A stretch of 64,000 bases of DNA from Typha latifolia (taxonomy: Eukaryota > Streptophyta > Magnoliopsida > Poales > Typhaceae), in NCBI GenBank assembly GCA_019914945.1, contig CM034105.1, positions 2,542,001-2,606,000 on the forward strand, written 5' to 3'. The notes beneath the pieces are model-generated. The model had not been told where the DNA came from and did not search any database. It was given only the letters and a program-made list of their open reading frames with translations. Shown here one piece after another: positions 1 to 11,084 of this stretch. Each line of letters begins with the position of its first letter. Position 1 is the stretch's first letter. The position numbers and the translations under genes were made by a program.

Positions 1-304
1 CCCTAACTTTAAGCATATTTCCGATAAAGCCTATCCTTACGCTATCTAGTATTTACAAATTGAACCCTATAAAATGAGAAAAATACACTACATCTACCGA
101 GCCATGAGTAGTATATATAGACACAAGAAGTTTTTCTTCTTGTTTCCAAGTTTAGGTTGTTTTAAAGATTATAGAAGACACCAAAGTTGTAGAATAGTTA
201 CAAAATTCTCATATAAAATTAATCTGTAAAATCATATATACTGCAATCATATTGACACACAGTTTGTTCCTCAAGACATCCTGCATGCATGCATGCAAAG
301 ATGT
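1..304. other. 3' flank of the DUF1442 gene
   Basis: This AT-rich stretch lies downstream of the minus-strand DUF1442 gene and probably includes its 3' UTR. I see no gene, RNA or mobile-element signature in it. Confidence 0.5.
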
Positions 305-1568
305 TCATATTAGAGAGATAGACTTGGCTATCCTGTAGATATGCTCCTCTCCACTCTCTTCATCAATCTTTGTCACCCATTTGCTGTTACTGCGAGCTAT
401 CCTCCTCCCTTGGCCAACTCTTATGCTCCTACTTCCCTTCCTATCTCTGATCCCAAACTCATCTCTCTTCCCAATCATGGTTACTTCCATCCCCTCCCCT
501 ATGGGATGCTTCATTGATCTTATCTCGCCATTCTTCACACATGGAACATCCCCACACAGCCCTTCTTTTCCTTCCCTCAAGTTGTTTGCTACCACAACTG
601 ATCTGCTTGGGTTCACATCTAATAGCCTGAGCAAATCTTTGTAAGACTCGGTCTTGCAGTCCACAAGGGAGAAGTCTATGTTCTCATACTTGGGCAGGAG
701 CTCGGATGGGTTGCCGACCTCGAATTTCACCATGTCATTCAGACCAGACTCCTCTATCACATCTTTTGATGCTTCAAGTGACTCCTCCTCCGGAAGGATG
801 CAAACCAGCCGGCCGCCGGTCTCGCGGGCTGCCGCCGCGAGGGCTAAAGTCGACTGCGACGCCTCTGAAGAGACTTCGACGATGAGTTGCGCGCTCATGC
901 CGGCGGCTAGGGCTGAGATGAACTCACTCGTCTCAGGTTCTACTGGTTTGTGGGCATCGTTTCGCCTTTTGTTGTCATGCTTGCACTGAACGAATAGTGA
1001 TAATAATAATAAATTAAGGACAGTTTAATTTTGAATGCATGATATTACTTGTAACTCTATCACATCGACAAAAAACATTTGCTGCTGGAGAAATGTACGT
1101 ATTAATTTCTATTTGTTAAAGTATAGTTAAAGAAGTATAACATTGAATCTTGCACGACGAAGAATATTAGAGCAATTAATCGACTGCAATTATATATGAT
1201 CGATGCATCTGAAATAAAATAAAGTATAGAGCATTATGCTAGTATTCATCCATGGACTATTCGATCATCATGCAAAAGGTGCCAAAATTTCCTAAATGAT
1301 TTGTCAAGCTTATAACTTGTCTCCATCAATCGCGCGTAATGCTGTTACGTTCGAGATAACATAATCTTAGTGGCATCGTTTCATAAATAAGAGACGAGAA
1401 AAAGAATGATTTTTAGCATCATAAATAACTACCAATAGAAAGAGATGCGATCATCTCAGATATCACAACAAATAAGAACAGAAGAGTTGAAAGATCGAGA
1501 GAAATGATCAGTACCAGCTTAAGTGTGTCAATGTAAGCATTTGTCGCAGATTTTGGAGACCAAACCAT
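305..1568 (-). CDS. DUF1442 family protein (At2g45360-like), two exons
   Basis: The gene has two coding exons on the minus strand: 1515-1568 and 305-985, with a GT-AG intron (donor GTACTG, acceptor TTCAG) in phase 0. The joined product is 244 residues. Exon 1 encodes the family-typical N-terminus MVWSPKSATNAYIDTLKL. Exon 2 carries EFISALAAG, then QLIVEVSS and the conserved ETGGRLVCI and VDCK segments of the DUF1442 family, which resembles Rossmann-like O-methyltransferases but has no proven activity. An upstream in-frame ATG at 1622 would add 18 residues; I prefer the Met before VWSP because relatives begin there. No signal peptide or membrane helix is visible. The biochemical role is unknown. 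The next gene (pectin methylesterase) diverges about 2 kb away. Confidence 0.85.
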
Positions 1569-1855
1569 ATTTCTGCATGCAATTCTTCCTTCTTTCTTCC
1601 CTTCTTCTCTAAGAAGCTTCAATTCAATAACTCAGTGACTTATAATAGAAGAAGAACGAAGAGAAAGATAAGGAGAGAAGAAGGCGGGTTGAGATGAGGA
1701 TTAATGTTTGCTTGATAAGAGTTACACGGTTAGAACCAGAATGCCACCAGAACCATTAATATGAGACCGATTCCTTAGGAAGGGGAGGAACGCTTCTTCA
1801 GCTGAGACTCTATTTTTAGTCGCAGTCTTCCATAAATATCTCAAGACAAATACTA

Positions 1856-2001
1856 AGAGGCCGTTTGGCTTCACATGTTTTTTTTTTATATATAAAGTGT
1901 ATACACTAATAGAAAAAAAAATGAGAGATATATAAGAATTTTATTTACATTAGTTTCTCATATACATTGCATCTTGAAATACATAAAACTAAATGACCTC
2001 T
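1856..2001. mobile_element. Possible small MITE with imperfect terminal inverted repeats
   Basis: The segment opens with AGAGGCCGTTTGGCTT and closes with a sequence whose reverse complement is AGAGGTCATTTAGTTT, so the 16-bp ends match at 12 positions. The interior is AT-rich and non-coding. Such ends occur in hAT-like MITEs, but I could not find a clean target-site duplication, so the call is tentative. Confidence 0.3.
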
Positions 2002-3581
2002 CGGTTACTAGATATCGCATTCCATAAAATATTATCAAGATAAAAAAAAAATATTAAATAGCTTTTTCAAAAAAGATTTTCTAATTCAGCAATTTGATTT
2101 TTATCTGAATCACCAAGTCAGCCTTAATTTGCATTAAAACATTTTCTTTGAAACTTATGGAGACTTAAACTTCTTTTGATAAAATAAAAATAAAAATAAA
2201 AGAGTACGATATACGAAATAGAGAGACAATCAAACAAGAGATGATGCTTCAACACAATCTTTTGATGGAATTTCTCGGTAGTAGAATTGCCTTGCAAGAT
2301 ATTTGCAATTGCATTTGTGATTATTATCCAAAAAATTTCCACGTCCATTTACCTCCTTCCTTAATTTTATAGGTCAAGGTCAACTTTCTAGCTCATCTCA
2401 TTACTGCGGTATTCCACGTTCTCATTCCACTGCCGACACCCCTTGTTACACCCCCAAATTGTTGAAAAATGTTTACTTTTCGTTATGATAAAATATTTAA
2501 GCTATTCTTTCTCACCAGAGATGCAAACATAATTTTGTATAAGTGGGCACACAAGAGACAGAACAATAATGATACAGCAGGGTTCATGCATACTGCTCAC
2601 ACCGTTGATGTGGGTGGAAAATAACAAAAAATATTTTTAAAAAAGAAAAGAAAGAAGGATAATATTACTTAGACTTATGAATTATTACTCATTTCATGTA
2701 CAACTCGTGAACTTGTGTGGACGAAAAAGGCAATTGAAAACTACTAATTGCTTTCATTATTAGTACCAATACCTTGCATTATTTGATGATCACGATACAA
2801 AGAATAATATATATATATATGTATAATGACCACATTTTAAATAATTTATTTTTTATAATATTGAAAACAACAAAAACATTGGAAAAAAAGAAGAAGAACT
2901 AACTGCATCTAAATGATTAGCAGCCAACAGTAACATATATTCTATTGCAAAAGTAAAGCTCCTGAATTGGTCACCAGCGGCGCCACCGAAACGCCCCCAA
3001 CTCTCACTCACCTTCCAAGTGGCAACAAACAAGTCAGCAGAAGCTAGTCCATGGATCGGACCCAGACCGGGAGTCCACATCGGTGTCCGTTGTTTCCCGC
3101 CCACCAATTCACCATGTGCGCAATGCCAGAGCCCTTTGACAATTTGACTATGCATCTACCGCACGTGCAATGTTCCCCACTACATTCATGAAACTATATC
3201 CAACATTTGAAATATTAACAGCTGAGATCTATAGTTGATTAAAACTATTAATTCATACTAAAATTAACGTCTTTTATAAGTAGCTAAAATCAAAATACAC
3301 AGAGATTCCATTTTTTTTTATTTTTTTATTTACGTAATCTGCCAGTTGAGGTTTAAAAGAGAGAACGGACTACTCGTGAAATTAATTGGGGAATTAAAAC
3401 TTGAGAAAGGAGGCCCTCCAGTTGATTAGAGTCGAGTTGGAGCTATTACTACTCTTTCACTCTTGTGGGCTGAAGCTAGTTGGAGCCAGCTCATCCGTGA
3501 AGGCACTCACCAGTCACCATTCACCGTTCACCAACCTACTACTAAATACTATCACTTCCTTTCTCTCCCTCTATACTACTC

Positions 3582-3590
3582 TTTATAAAC
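3582..3590 (+). promoter_or_regulatory. TATA box of the pectin methylesterase gene
   Basis: TTTATAAAC lies about 65 bp before the start codon at 3651, within pyrimidine-rich sequence typical of a plant core promoter and leader. Confidence 0.5.
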
Positions 3591-3650
3591 TCCAATCTGA
3601 TCCATCGTCTAATTCGCATACACTAACCCATCTCTCCCTCTCCTCCAACC

Positions 3651-5488
3651 ATGGCCTACGGCCGACTCGGCTCGTCCGAGTCTATCCCGAGTCAACCCGC
3701 TTTCCAAACTCGCAGGCGCCGATCCCTCCTCCTCGTCCTCGTCGTCCTCTTTGCCTTCGCTCTCCTGCTCGTCTCCGCCGTGTCCATCTCCCTCGTCGTC
3801 AGGAACCGGTCGAAACCGTCGACAAACCGAGTCCCGACCCAGGCAATCTCGCGCACGTGCGGGCTGACTCGGTACCCGTCACTCTGCGTCAACTCGCTCG
3901 TGGGCTTCCCCGGCGCGGCGAGGGCCACGAGCGAGCGCGAGCTCGTCCCCATCTCGCTCAACATGACGCTGCAGAAGTTGGACAAGGCTTTGTACGGCGC
4001 CTCCGCCATGGCCGGCGTCGCCATGGACGTGAGGGCCCGGGCCGCGTACGACGATTGCATGGAGCTGCTCGACGACTCGCTCGACCAGCTCAGCCAATCC
4101 CTCCTCGTCGTCTCCCCCGCCTCCTCGTCGTCTTCCTCCAAGCCCAAAGGGGCCTCCGACGAGGACGTGCTGACGTGGCTCAGCGCCGCGCTGACCAACC
4201 AGGACACGTGCAACGAGGGGCTCCAAGAAGTCGGCGACGAGTATATCAAGACCCAGATGATTGGATACGTCAAAGATCTCGCCGAGTTGGTGAGTAATTG
4301 CCTTGCTATCTTCGCCGTGGCGAGCAAGAACCAGGAGTTCGCCGGGATTCCGATCCAGAATAGGAAGAGAAGAAGGCTCTTGAACGAGTTTCCGGATTGG
4401 GTGAAGAAGGGCGACCGCCGACTTCTCCAGACGCCCGGTGCCGAGATCCAGGCCGACTTCGTCGTGTCCAAAGACGGCAATGGGAGTTATACGAGCATCG
4501 CCGCCGCCGTCAAGGCGGCGCCCGACAACAGCCCCCGCCGCGTCATCATCTACGTCAAGGCGGGGACCTATGACGAGAACATTAAGGTTGGGCGCAAGAA
4601 GACTAACCTCTTGTTCGTCGGCGACGGCAAGGGGAAGACCATCGTTGTCGGATCTCGTAGCGTTTACGACAACTACACAACCTTCCACACCGCAACCTTC
4701 GGTATGTACGGTTTAATTTAAGCTTATCATTCTGTTCTGTGATTTAGTATTCTGGGTGCCACCTACCAACTGTTTGTTCAAATGCCGCAGCGGCGACTGG
4801 AGCAGGTTTCGTGTTGAAGGATATGACGATCCAGAACTCGGCCGGGCCGGATAAGCACCAGGCCGTGGCCCTCCGGGTCGGCGCCGACCACGCCGTCGTC
4901 TACCGCTGCAACGTGATCGGATACCAGGACACCTTGTATGTCCACTCGCAGCGGCAATTCATTCGCGAGTGCGACATCTACGGCACCGTCGACTTCGTCT
5001 TCGGCAACGCCGCGGTGGTGCTCCAGAACTGCACCCTCTGGGCCCGGAAGCCATTGACATTGCAAAAGAACACCATAACTGCGCAAAATCGAAAAGACCC
5101 AAATCAGAACTCCGGCATATCCATCCACGCTTGTCGCATAGCAGCAACCCCTGACCTCGAGGAAGTGAAAGCCGACTACCCCACGTACTTAGGAAGGCCA
5201 TGGAAGCTTTACTCCAGGGCGGTGTACATGCTATCCTACATGGGAGACCATGTCCACCCGCAAGGGTGGCTCGAGTGGAACGCTACGTTTGCTTTGGATA
5301 CGTTGTATTACGGCGAGTACATGAACTACGGGCCAGGCGCCGCCGTGGGGAAGAGGGTGACGTGGCCGGGGTTCAGGGTGATTACTCTGCCTGAGGAGGC
5401 GAGTAAGTTTACCGTCTCGCAGTTTATCTCGGGCTCTTCTTGGCTGCCGTCTACTGGGGTCGCCTTCTTGGCTGGACTCTCTGTGTAA
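3651..5488 (+). CDS. Pectin methylesterase, type I (PMEI pro-region plus PME), two exons
   Basis: The exons are 3651-4701 and 4791-5488 (donor TTCG|GTATGT, acceptor CGCAG|CG), giving 582 residues. It de-esterifies homogalacturonan in the cell wall. Residues about 20-50 form a hydrophobic signal anchor after an RRRR-type basic stretch. Residues about 60-215 are the PMEI inhibitor-like pro-region, with conserved Cys. Two basic processing motifs follow, RKRRRLL and RRLLQ, the sites where subtilases release the mature enzyme. The catalytic domain shows GTYDEN, the FAATGAGF junction, QAVAL, QDTLY, the DFVFGNA aspartate and LGRPW, so all catalytic hallmarks are present. Intron position is the usual one for the family. 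The exon is very GC-rich, which keeps several long overlapping frames open by chance. The gene stands alone. Confidence 0.95.
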
Positions 5489-6866
5489 AGTATGTTTATC
5501 TTATACCTTATTATTATTATTATTATTATTTAGGAGAGAATAATTGCATGTTATCCCGGTACTAATTGTACATTTACGATATATTATCTAATCTACCACA
5601 TTATTTATTCTTGTCTTTAGATAGGGTTTTTTTTTTCTTTTTTGTTTGCACGTATACCCTTTTAAAATCTCTTATTTTTTATTTTTATTTACATAGATTT
5701 CTTAAGCAAATGAGAAACTTTGAAGTGGTATATTTATGCAAAAGAAAAACAACTATAAAAATTAGTTGGATTGAGAAGTGAAACGAATCCTGAGATGAAC
5801 TTTTGAGAATAAAGTAGTCCATAAGAAAGGCAATGTTGTACATTATTGGATACGGTTTTATGCTGGATTTGGGGCTTCCCAATCCAAATTAAAGAAAGTA
5901 ATCACAAAGTGGATTTTGGACTAAAGTGAGCAAAAAGTGAGCAAATGGGCGAACGCTTAATAATCCCTACGAGCGATCGGTCATCTTATCCTCTCCGGCT
6001 CACACTATAGTGAATATAACAATCAAAGTAAAAGCTTTAGAGCCACTAACATGATGATAGATTCCAATTTCCGAGAATAATAACCGAAAAGTGGACAAAA
6101 GAATAATGACAGCTCCTAGTCATGGCTTCTCGTGGACTCCAATACAAATACAGCATGGAATAATTGGCATCTTGCTTAGCTTGGAGCCTGGGAGACTTCT
6201 GTCCTTCCACTGTTCAACTAAAATGCCGTCACATGAGGTTGGGCTCCTCATGCTTTTGGTATGGCTTTATTTTGCTTTAATACGTAGCCCAGTAAAAAAA
6301 AAAAATTTCTTTGAGTAGAAATAGAAGAAATTCTCTATTTAATAATATAATTAAGAGGTAGAGGCATTTCCCATTGGGCCCATTAAATTATATTTTCTTG
6401 GCCTAGTAGGAGTCTAGGAGATGATTAATGGGTGGGTCTTGGCCTCGTGATGTTGTCGGTGGAGGAGGCCACCCGTTGAAATAAAAGCAGGATTGGTGGT
6501 GGATTCGATACGTAGTAGTGGTGCAGCCATTAAAACCGGTTTAAATAGCTTGGAAATTAAATGGGTAAGTGGTGGCGTTCGTGACATAACTCGTCACATA
6601 AAAATAAAGAAAATAAAAGAACTCGCGACATCATAAATGTGATAGAGAAAATTTCGAAAAATTGAAACTTGTAGAATTGTGGTTGCCGTTAATTTTAAAT
6701 ACTCTTCTTTGAAAATTTAGAGCATAAAATCTTTATTAAAATCTTTATTTTCTTATTCTAAGGTGTCGAGTAAAATTAAGAGGTCTACTACGTTAAGCAC
6801 GTAGGAACAGCTCCTCGTGCCCTCGTCAAACGCCAACGAAGCCGGCCATAGGGAACAAACACGCAC

Positions 6867-6874
6867 CACGTGTC
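6867..6874 (+). promoter_or_regulatory. G-box / ABRE upstream of the KIN/LEA-like gene
   Basis: CCACGTGTCC contains the palindromic CACGTG and the ACGTGTC form of the ABA-responsive element, bound by bZIP factors of the ABF/AREB type in other plants. It lies about 35-45 bp before the TATA box. ABA or drought induction is an inference from the motif and the gene family. Confidence 0.55.
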
Positions 6875-6909
6875 CCCGTGTAGTGCTTTGCTAGGGAAGC
6901 TGCACCAAT

Positions 6910-6917
6910 TATAAATA
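6910..6917 (+). promoter_or_regulatory. TATA box of the KIN/LEA-like gene
   Basis: TATAAATA lies about 104 bp before the ATG at 7021 and about 40 bp after the ABRE, a standard core-promoter arrangement. Confidence 0.6.
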
Positions 6918-7020
6918 CCTCCCCATTGTCTCATATCCTCTCACACAACTTGGAGTTAATCAACAAAGATAGCGATCTTGGTGAGTAATTAATTAGCAAG
7001 CAAAGAGAGGAATTAAAGAG

Positions 7021-7390
7021 ATGGCAGACCAATCCGACATGAGGCACAAGGCAGGTGAAACTGCAGGCCATGCACAGGTGAGCCAGCCACTCTTTTATTC
7101 GATCCTAGTTTTATCGCATCTCTGCAGCTAGTTATAGTAAATATACCTGGAATAAGGATAAACTTATTCTACTTCAACCTTCTTGTGTGTGTATATATAA
7201 CATTGTGAAGGTGAAGAAGGATGAGATGATGGGCATGGCGCAGGATAAGATGCAGGCATGCAAGGGGTCGTGCCAAGAGAGCACGGATAAGGCTGGAGGA
7301 TTCATGCAGCAAACTGGAGAGCAAATGAAGCAGATGGCACAAGGAGCCGCTGATACCGTGAAGAATGCAGTGGGGATGGGAGATAAGTAG
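7021..7390 (+). CDS. KIN1/KIN2-like small stress (LEA-related) protein, two exons
   Basis: Exons 7021-7077 and 7211-7390 give 78 residues. The protein is very hydrophilic, rich in Lys, Met, Gln, Gly and Ala, and ends in QGAADTVKNAVGMGDK, close to the conserved C-terminus of plant KIN/cold-induced and LEA-like proteins. The N-terminus has the HKAGETAGHAQVKKDE pattern of this group. It has no signal peptide or membrane helix and is probably an intrinsically disordered cytosolic or nuclear protein accumulating under cold, drought or ABA. The phase-0 intron uses CAG|GTGAGC and TGAAG|GTG. Other AG acceptors lie 3-9 bp downstream, so the exact first residues of exon 2 could shift. The ABRE at 6867 fits the role. 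Confidence 0.85.
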
Positions 7391-8830
7391 ATAACACCAC
7401 TCCTACCATGCACCGCCACCGACAACAAACTAGTTTGATCCGATTCTAGATAGATCATAGGATTTGATCTTATTTATAGTTAAGTTGGGGAGGGTGAGAG
7501 TACTGGTAATAAAAATGTCTTGGTTAATTTGTGTTGAATTAATAAGCTACGTGATCAATCGATATCATAGCCTGTTTCTTGGAAACAAGAGCTCATTCTG
7601 TTGATTCCTATGATATGTAATAGATTGATCTAGTGGATATTAACGCTAGAGATGAATGAAGTTAGCTTATATTTGTCTAGCTGATCATTTCTATTGTTGT
7701 TTGATCGTCTTTCAGTGATTAACAATAATGTCATTGCATACTTTCAGTACCTCTCCAGAAAAATGAAAGAAAGAAAAAAGTTAAAACTATTAATTTAGAT
7801 CAATTAAATGGTGATTTGAACTCACGAATGATATTAATCTCTTTAACTAATTAAGCATTACCCCGCTAATTATTGAGGATTAGCTCTCTGAAGGAGAATG
7901 GATTGATCCAACTTTTAACCTTCATTATACTTTGGATGTTGAATGAATATGCAGTCTACAAATTTTAATAAAAAAAGAGATGTTTGACTGATAAGTATTT
8001 ATATATTGTAATGAGCTTAGACGAGCAATTATATCTAGTGTGAAATATGTAACAAGTTCCTTTATTGGCCTAAAAGAAATACGAAGAAAAGGTTCAGTAA
8101 ATGGTAGACTTTTTCATTTATTAATATTTCAAGAGGAAAAAAGATGGCGTTTACCAAAAAGATGTGAACGATGAACTTATTTTTAATTATTAAGCTTTCA
8201 ACCATTTTGATATCTATATTATATCTTTTCTGAAATTTGATAATACTATAAAGTGAGAAAGGTTCAAACGAAAGAAGTATAAGATAAACAAAAACGATTT
8301 TCACAAAATAAGTTACTTTTCTCATTAATTACTCTAAATTTTAGCCTAAAATGATCAAAAGTTCCCCCTACCACTTCCAATGTCTGTTCTCAAATGTTAA
8401 AGATGGTAGTAAGAATATAGCAGAGTTAGCTACTTGTCTATGACTAACACTGTCGTAAGAATCAATACAGCGTACCACCACATATATGGATACAAAAGGG
8501 CATTGCAGCAGAATTAACAAAACCTTTCCAACAGAAAAATTAAAAGAATAAATAATATTTATTGGCGAAGAATAATCTTCTTTTCTGTAAGGTGATGAGA
8601 ACATATACACAAAGATAAACACTTGGAAGGATCTTGAGCTTCAATTTTTTTTTTTTTTTTCATTCAGTCATTAATTTAAGCTGCAGGTCCCTTAGTTCAG
8701 CAGAACTACAAGACCACATGCAGTTCAAGTCAAGAGCTTCTAAAAATTTCCGGATTTTAGCCCTTCAACCGTAACCTGTTCGCAGATCTTGATCTTTGCT
8801 TAACTTGAATTTCTAACCAACAACTATTTT
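7391..8830. other. Convergent intergenic region, KIN/LEA-like to PI4K-gamma
   Basis: This region contains the 3' UTRs of the two convergent genes and AT-rich sequence with a T17 run at about 8646. No gene, RNA or repeat of note is visible. Confidence 0.5.
7508..7513 (+). terminator. Polyadenylation signal of the KIN/LEA-like gene
   Basis: AATAAA about 118 bp after the stop codon is a good match to the near-upstream polyadenylation element. Confidence 0.4.
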
Positions 8831-11084
8831 TTACTGCATAAGTTTGTCGAGGTGACGATCCATGATCTCAGAGACAGTCTCCAAGAATGTCATCTCACTT
8901 GTTCCTGGAAGAACAGCATCCTCAGCTTCATGGATGATCTCTTCAATCTTGGATTCCCTCTTGAGGGTTTCCCTACATAAGATGCTACCAATATCATATG
9001 GAGTGAGTCCTCGTTCAGCACCCTTCTTCAAAAGCATGGTGCTGATGCGCAAAGTGCGAGAGCATTCAAGTGAGAGCTCCCAGCCATGGAACTTGAGCAG
9101 AGCGATATCTTCTTCAGCATCTAGCGCCTTTATGTAGTCAATGGCTTCGGCATTGAAAGGTTGGCGAGCTTGGGGCCAGTAGAGCCACTCAAAGGTGCAA
9201 TCTTCAAACTGCATTGAATAAAGAAGATTAGAAAACCTCATCACTGATATGGAGTTTAAATATTGTAGAATTCAGATGATATTTCAGGGAATTATAGTAG
9301 CCTTCACAATCTAATAGCACCAAAAGGTTGAACTAAAACATGGTAAGTAATTATCAACAACACCAAGCAAAACATGTAACATATGCATATTGGTGATAGC
9401 TGTTTATTCTCACGGGGTTTTCTGTTCTCCATTACTTGTCAATCTCAACTATAAGGAATCAATGACAAACTGTCTCAGTTGAAAACAAAGCATTTATAGC
9501 TAATGCTAGGAAATATGCAAGAAAAACTGATGAGAAGTCCCATCAGAAATTAAGAAAACATAACCAAAACTTTGAAGCCTAATTGACATGATCATCACTA
9601 TATGCACATAATTGAGAGAGCCAATGATGTGAAATGAATACAAATAGGAATCAATCATCTTCAAGTAATTAACAACTAGCCACGAAGAAAAGCAAGGACA
9701 AGTCATAAATCGTATATGCATTACAGAACTGAAATCTAGATCCTTCAAAGCTACTCACATTTTCAGGCAAGCAGTATCCATGATCAATGGGTACCAGCAC
9801 GGAACGCCCATGTTCGTCCTTGCGAACCAATATGTTTCCAGCATGACGATCAGCATTTGCCAATCTTATATCCAACACTGATATCTTGTGGACCTCCTCT
9901 ACAGGGAAAGCTCGAGGACCCATATCCTCGCAGCTTCCATTGTTCTTCACAAACATCTGCAATGATCCAATCTTAAAATTCTTTCCAGCATTGCCTACCC
10001 CATTGCCATAGTTGAACCCACCATTCAAGCACTGAACCAATGCTGTCGGAGGAACACCAGCAAACCCAACTTCATCATGTAAGCTACGCTCACCGATTGG
10101 ATGGTCGAGAATATATGCTGCAACCTCCCTCAGCGCACCTTCTCCTACTCGCGTTCCCCTTTTCAACCCTTCACCATCAGTCGACAAAGGAAGCCCACGA
10201 GGATTGTTCTCTGCCATAGGTTCCTCATCAATTGGCTTAAAAACAGAGACATAATTGGCGCCCGACTCATCTGGCATGAAGTAGGCTCCTCCAGTGCCCT
10301 CAGCAGACATGACAGGAGGATTCCCCTTCTCCAATCCAGCAAGTGTCTCTCTGACCATATTCACAATCACTGGAGACAATTTACTTTCCGGATTGACAAC
10401 AATGGGCTCAAGTGGTTTTCTAGCAAGCATTTGAAGGGCATCAAGTTGCAGCTTCTCCTTCGCCTCCGGCGCAACTACTGACACTTCGATATCCTTCTCT
10501 ACAGGCTCAGCCCTGACCTTTGCTGACTTGCGTATCAGCAAATGGATCACAGCATCATTGTTCTTAGAGATGTCAGTAATAAGTCTATGATCTTCAAGCT
10601 CTTCGCCTTCATATATGAGTTTATGGTCGGCGATATCACCAAAATCCTTACCCCTCTTAGCAATCTGCTTCTTGATGTACTTAACGCTCCGGCTTTTCTC
10701 CACTTGGAACTCAAAATTCTTACCACATGTAGTTTTTACGGTAATTATACGGAGATCCGACAGCCGGATAACGAGATGGAGGACATTTCCATCAGTCACG
10801 CCGTAGTCCCGGACGCGGCAATCGTTGCGAGCCAACTCCCGGCCATCAAACACCAACTTCTGATTCCTTACAACGAACCCTTTACAGCTCTGGATCCGAA
10901 GTTTCACGGAGGCGATTGAATCGGAGTCGAACACCCGCAGTGGGATCGCCGACGACCCGGGAATGGTGAGGTAGATGAGGATGGAATCCAACGAGCAGTG
11001 CGGCGACCGACTGCCGTCAAACCGGATGGGGAAGAGGGCTGAATCCTCCCTGATTGGACCAAGAGCGAGGCCGGCGGACGACAT
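8831..11084 (-). CDS. Phosphatidylinositol 4-kinase gamma (ubiquitin-like domain kinase), two exons
   Basis: Coding exons are 9759-11084 and 8831-9208 (donor AAAAT|GTGAGT, acceptor TGCAG|TTTGAA, phase 0), giving 567 residues, the usual size of plant PI4K-gamma proteins. Residues about 35-105 and 108-180 are tandem ubiquitin-like domains (KLVFDGREL and KLIYEGEEL). The PI3/4-kinase-like domain starts at about residue 255 with GTGGAYFM and VSVFKP. It includes the catalytic-loop type segment IRLANADRHAGNIL and the metal-binding VPIDHGYCLPEN, which spans the splice junction into FEDCTFEWLYWP. Several plant members act as Ser/Thr protein kinases on ubiquitin-pathway partners rather than as lipid kinases; which applies here cannot be told from sequence. 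All key motifs are intact. The long sequence before 11084 probably includes an extended 5' UTR. Confidence 0.93.

Larger units (their letters stand above)
1569..3650. other. Divergent intergenic region, DUF1442 to pectin methylesterase
   Basis: This holds the promoters of the two divergent genes. It is AT-rich apart from a moderately GC-rich patch at about 2960-3170 that contains a CACGTG at about 3162 and an accidental 100-codon minus-strand open frame. A possible small TIR element lies at 1856-2001. No other gene is supported. Confidence 0.5.
5489..7020. other. Intergenic region between PME and the KIN/LEA-like gene
   Basis: The first part is the PME 3' flank with a short (TTA)n run at about 5504-5531. 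The remainder is AT-rich, with no supported gene. The last 160 bp form the promoter of the small stress protein. Confidence 0.5.

Noticed and set aside
2853..3155. A 100-codon minus-strand frame upstream of PME
   Set aside because: It has no domain, no conserved motif and no clear promoter, and it lies in a promoter-like patch.
3401..4688. Several long open frames overlapping the first PME exon on both strands (up to 298 codons)
   Set aside because: They are explained by very high GC at third positions, which removes stop codons from other frames. None has a family resemblance, whereas the PME frame carries all expected motifs and splices correctly.
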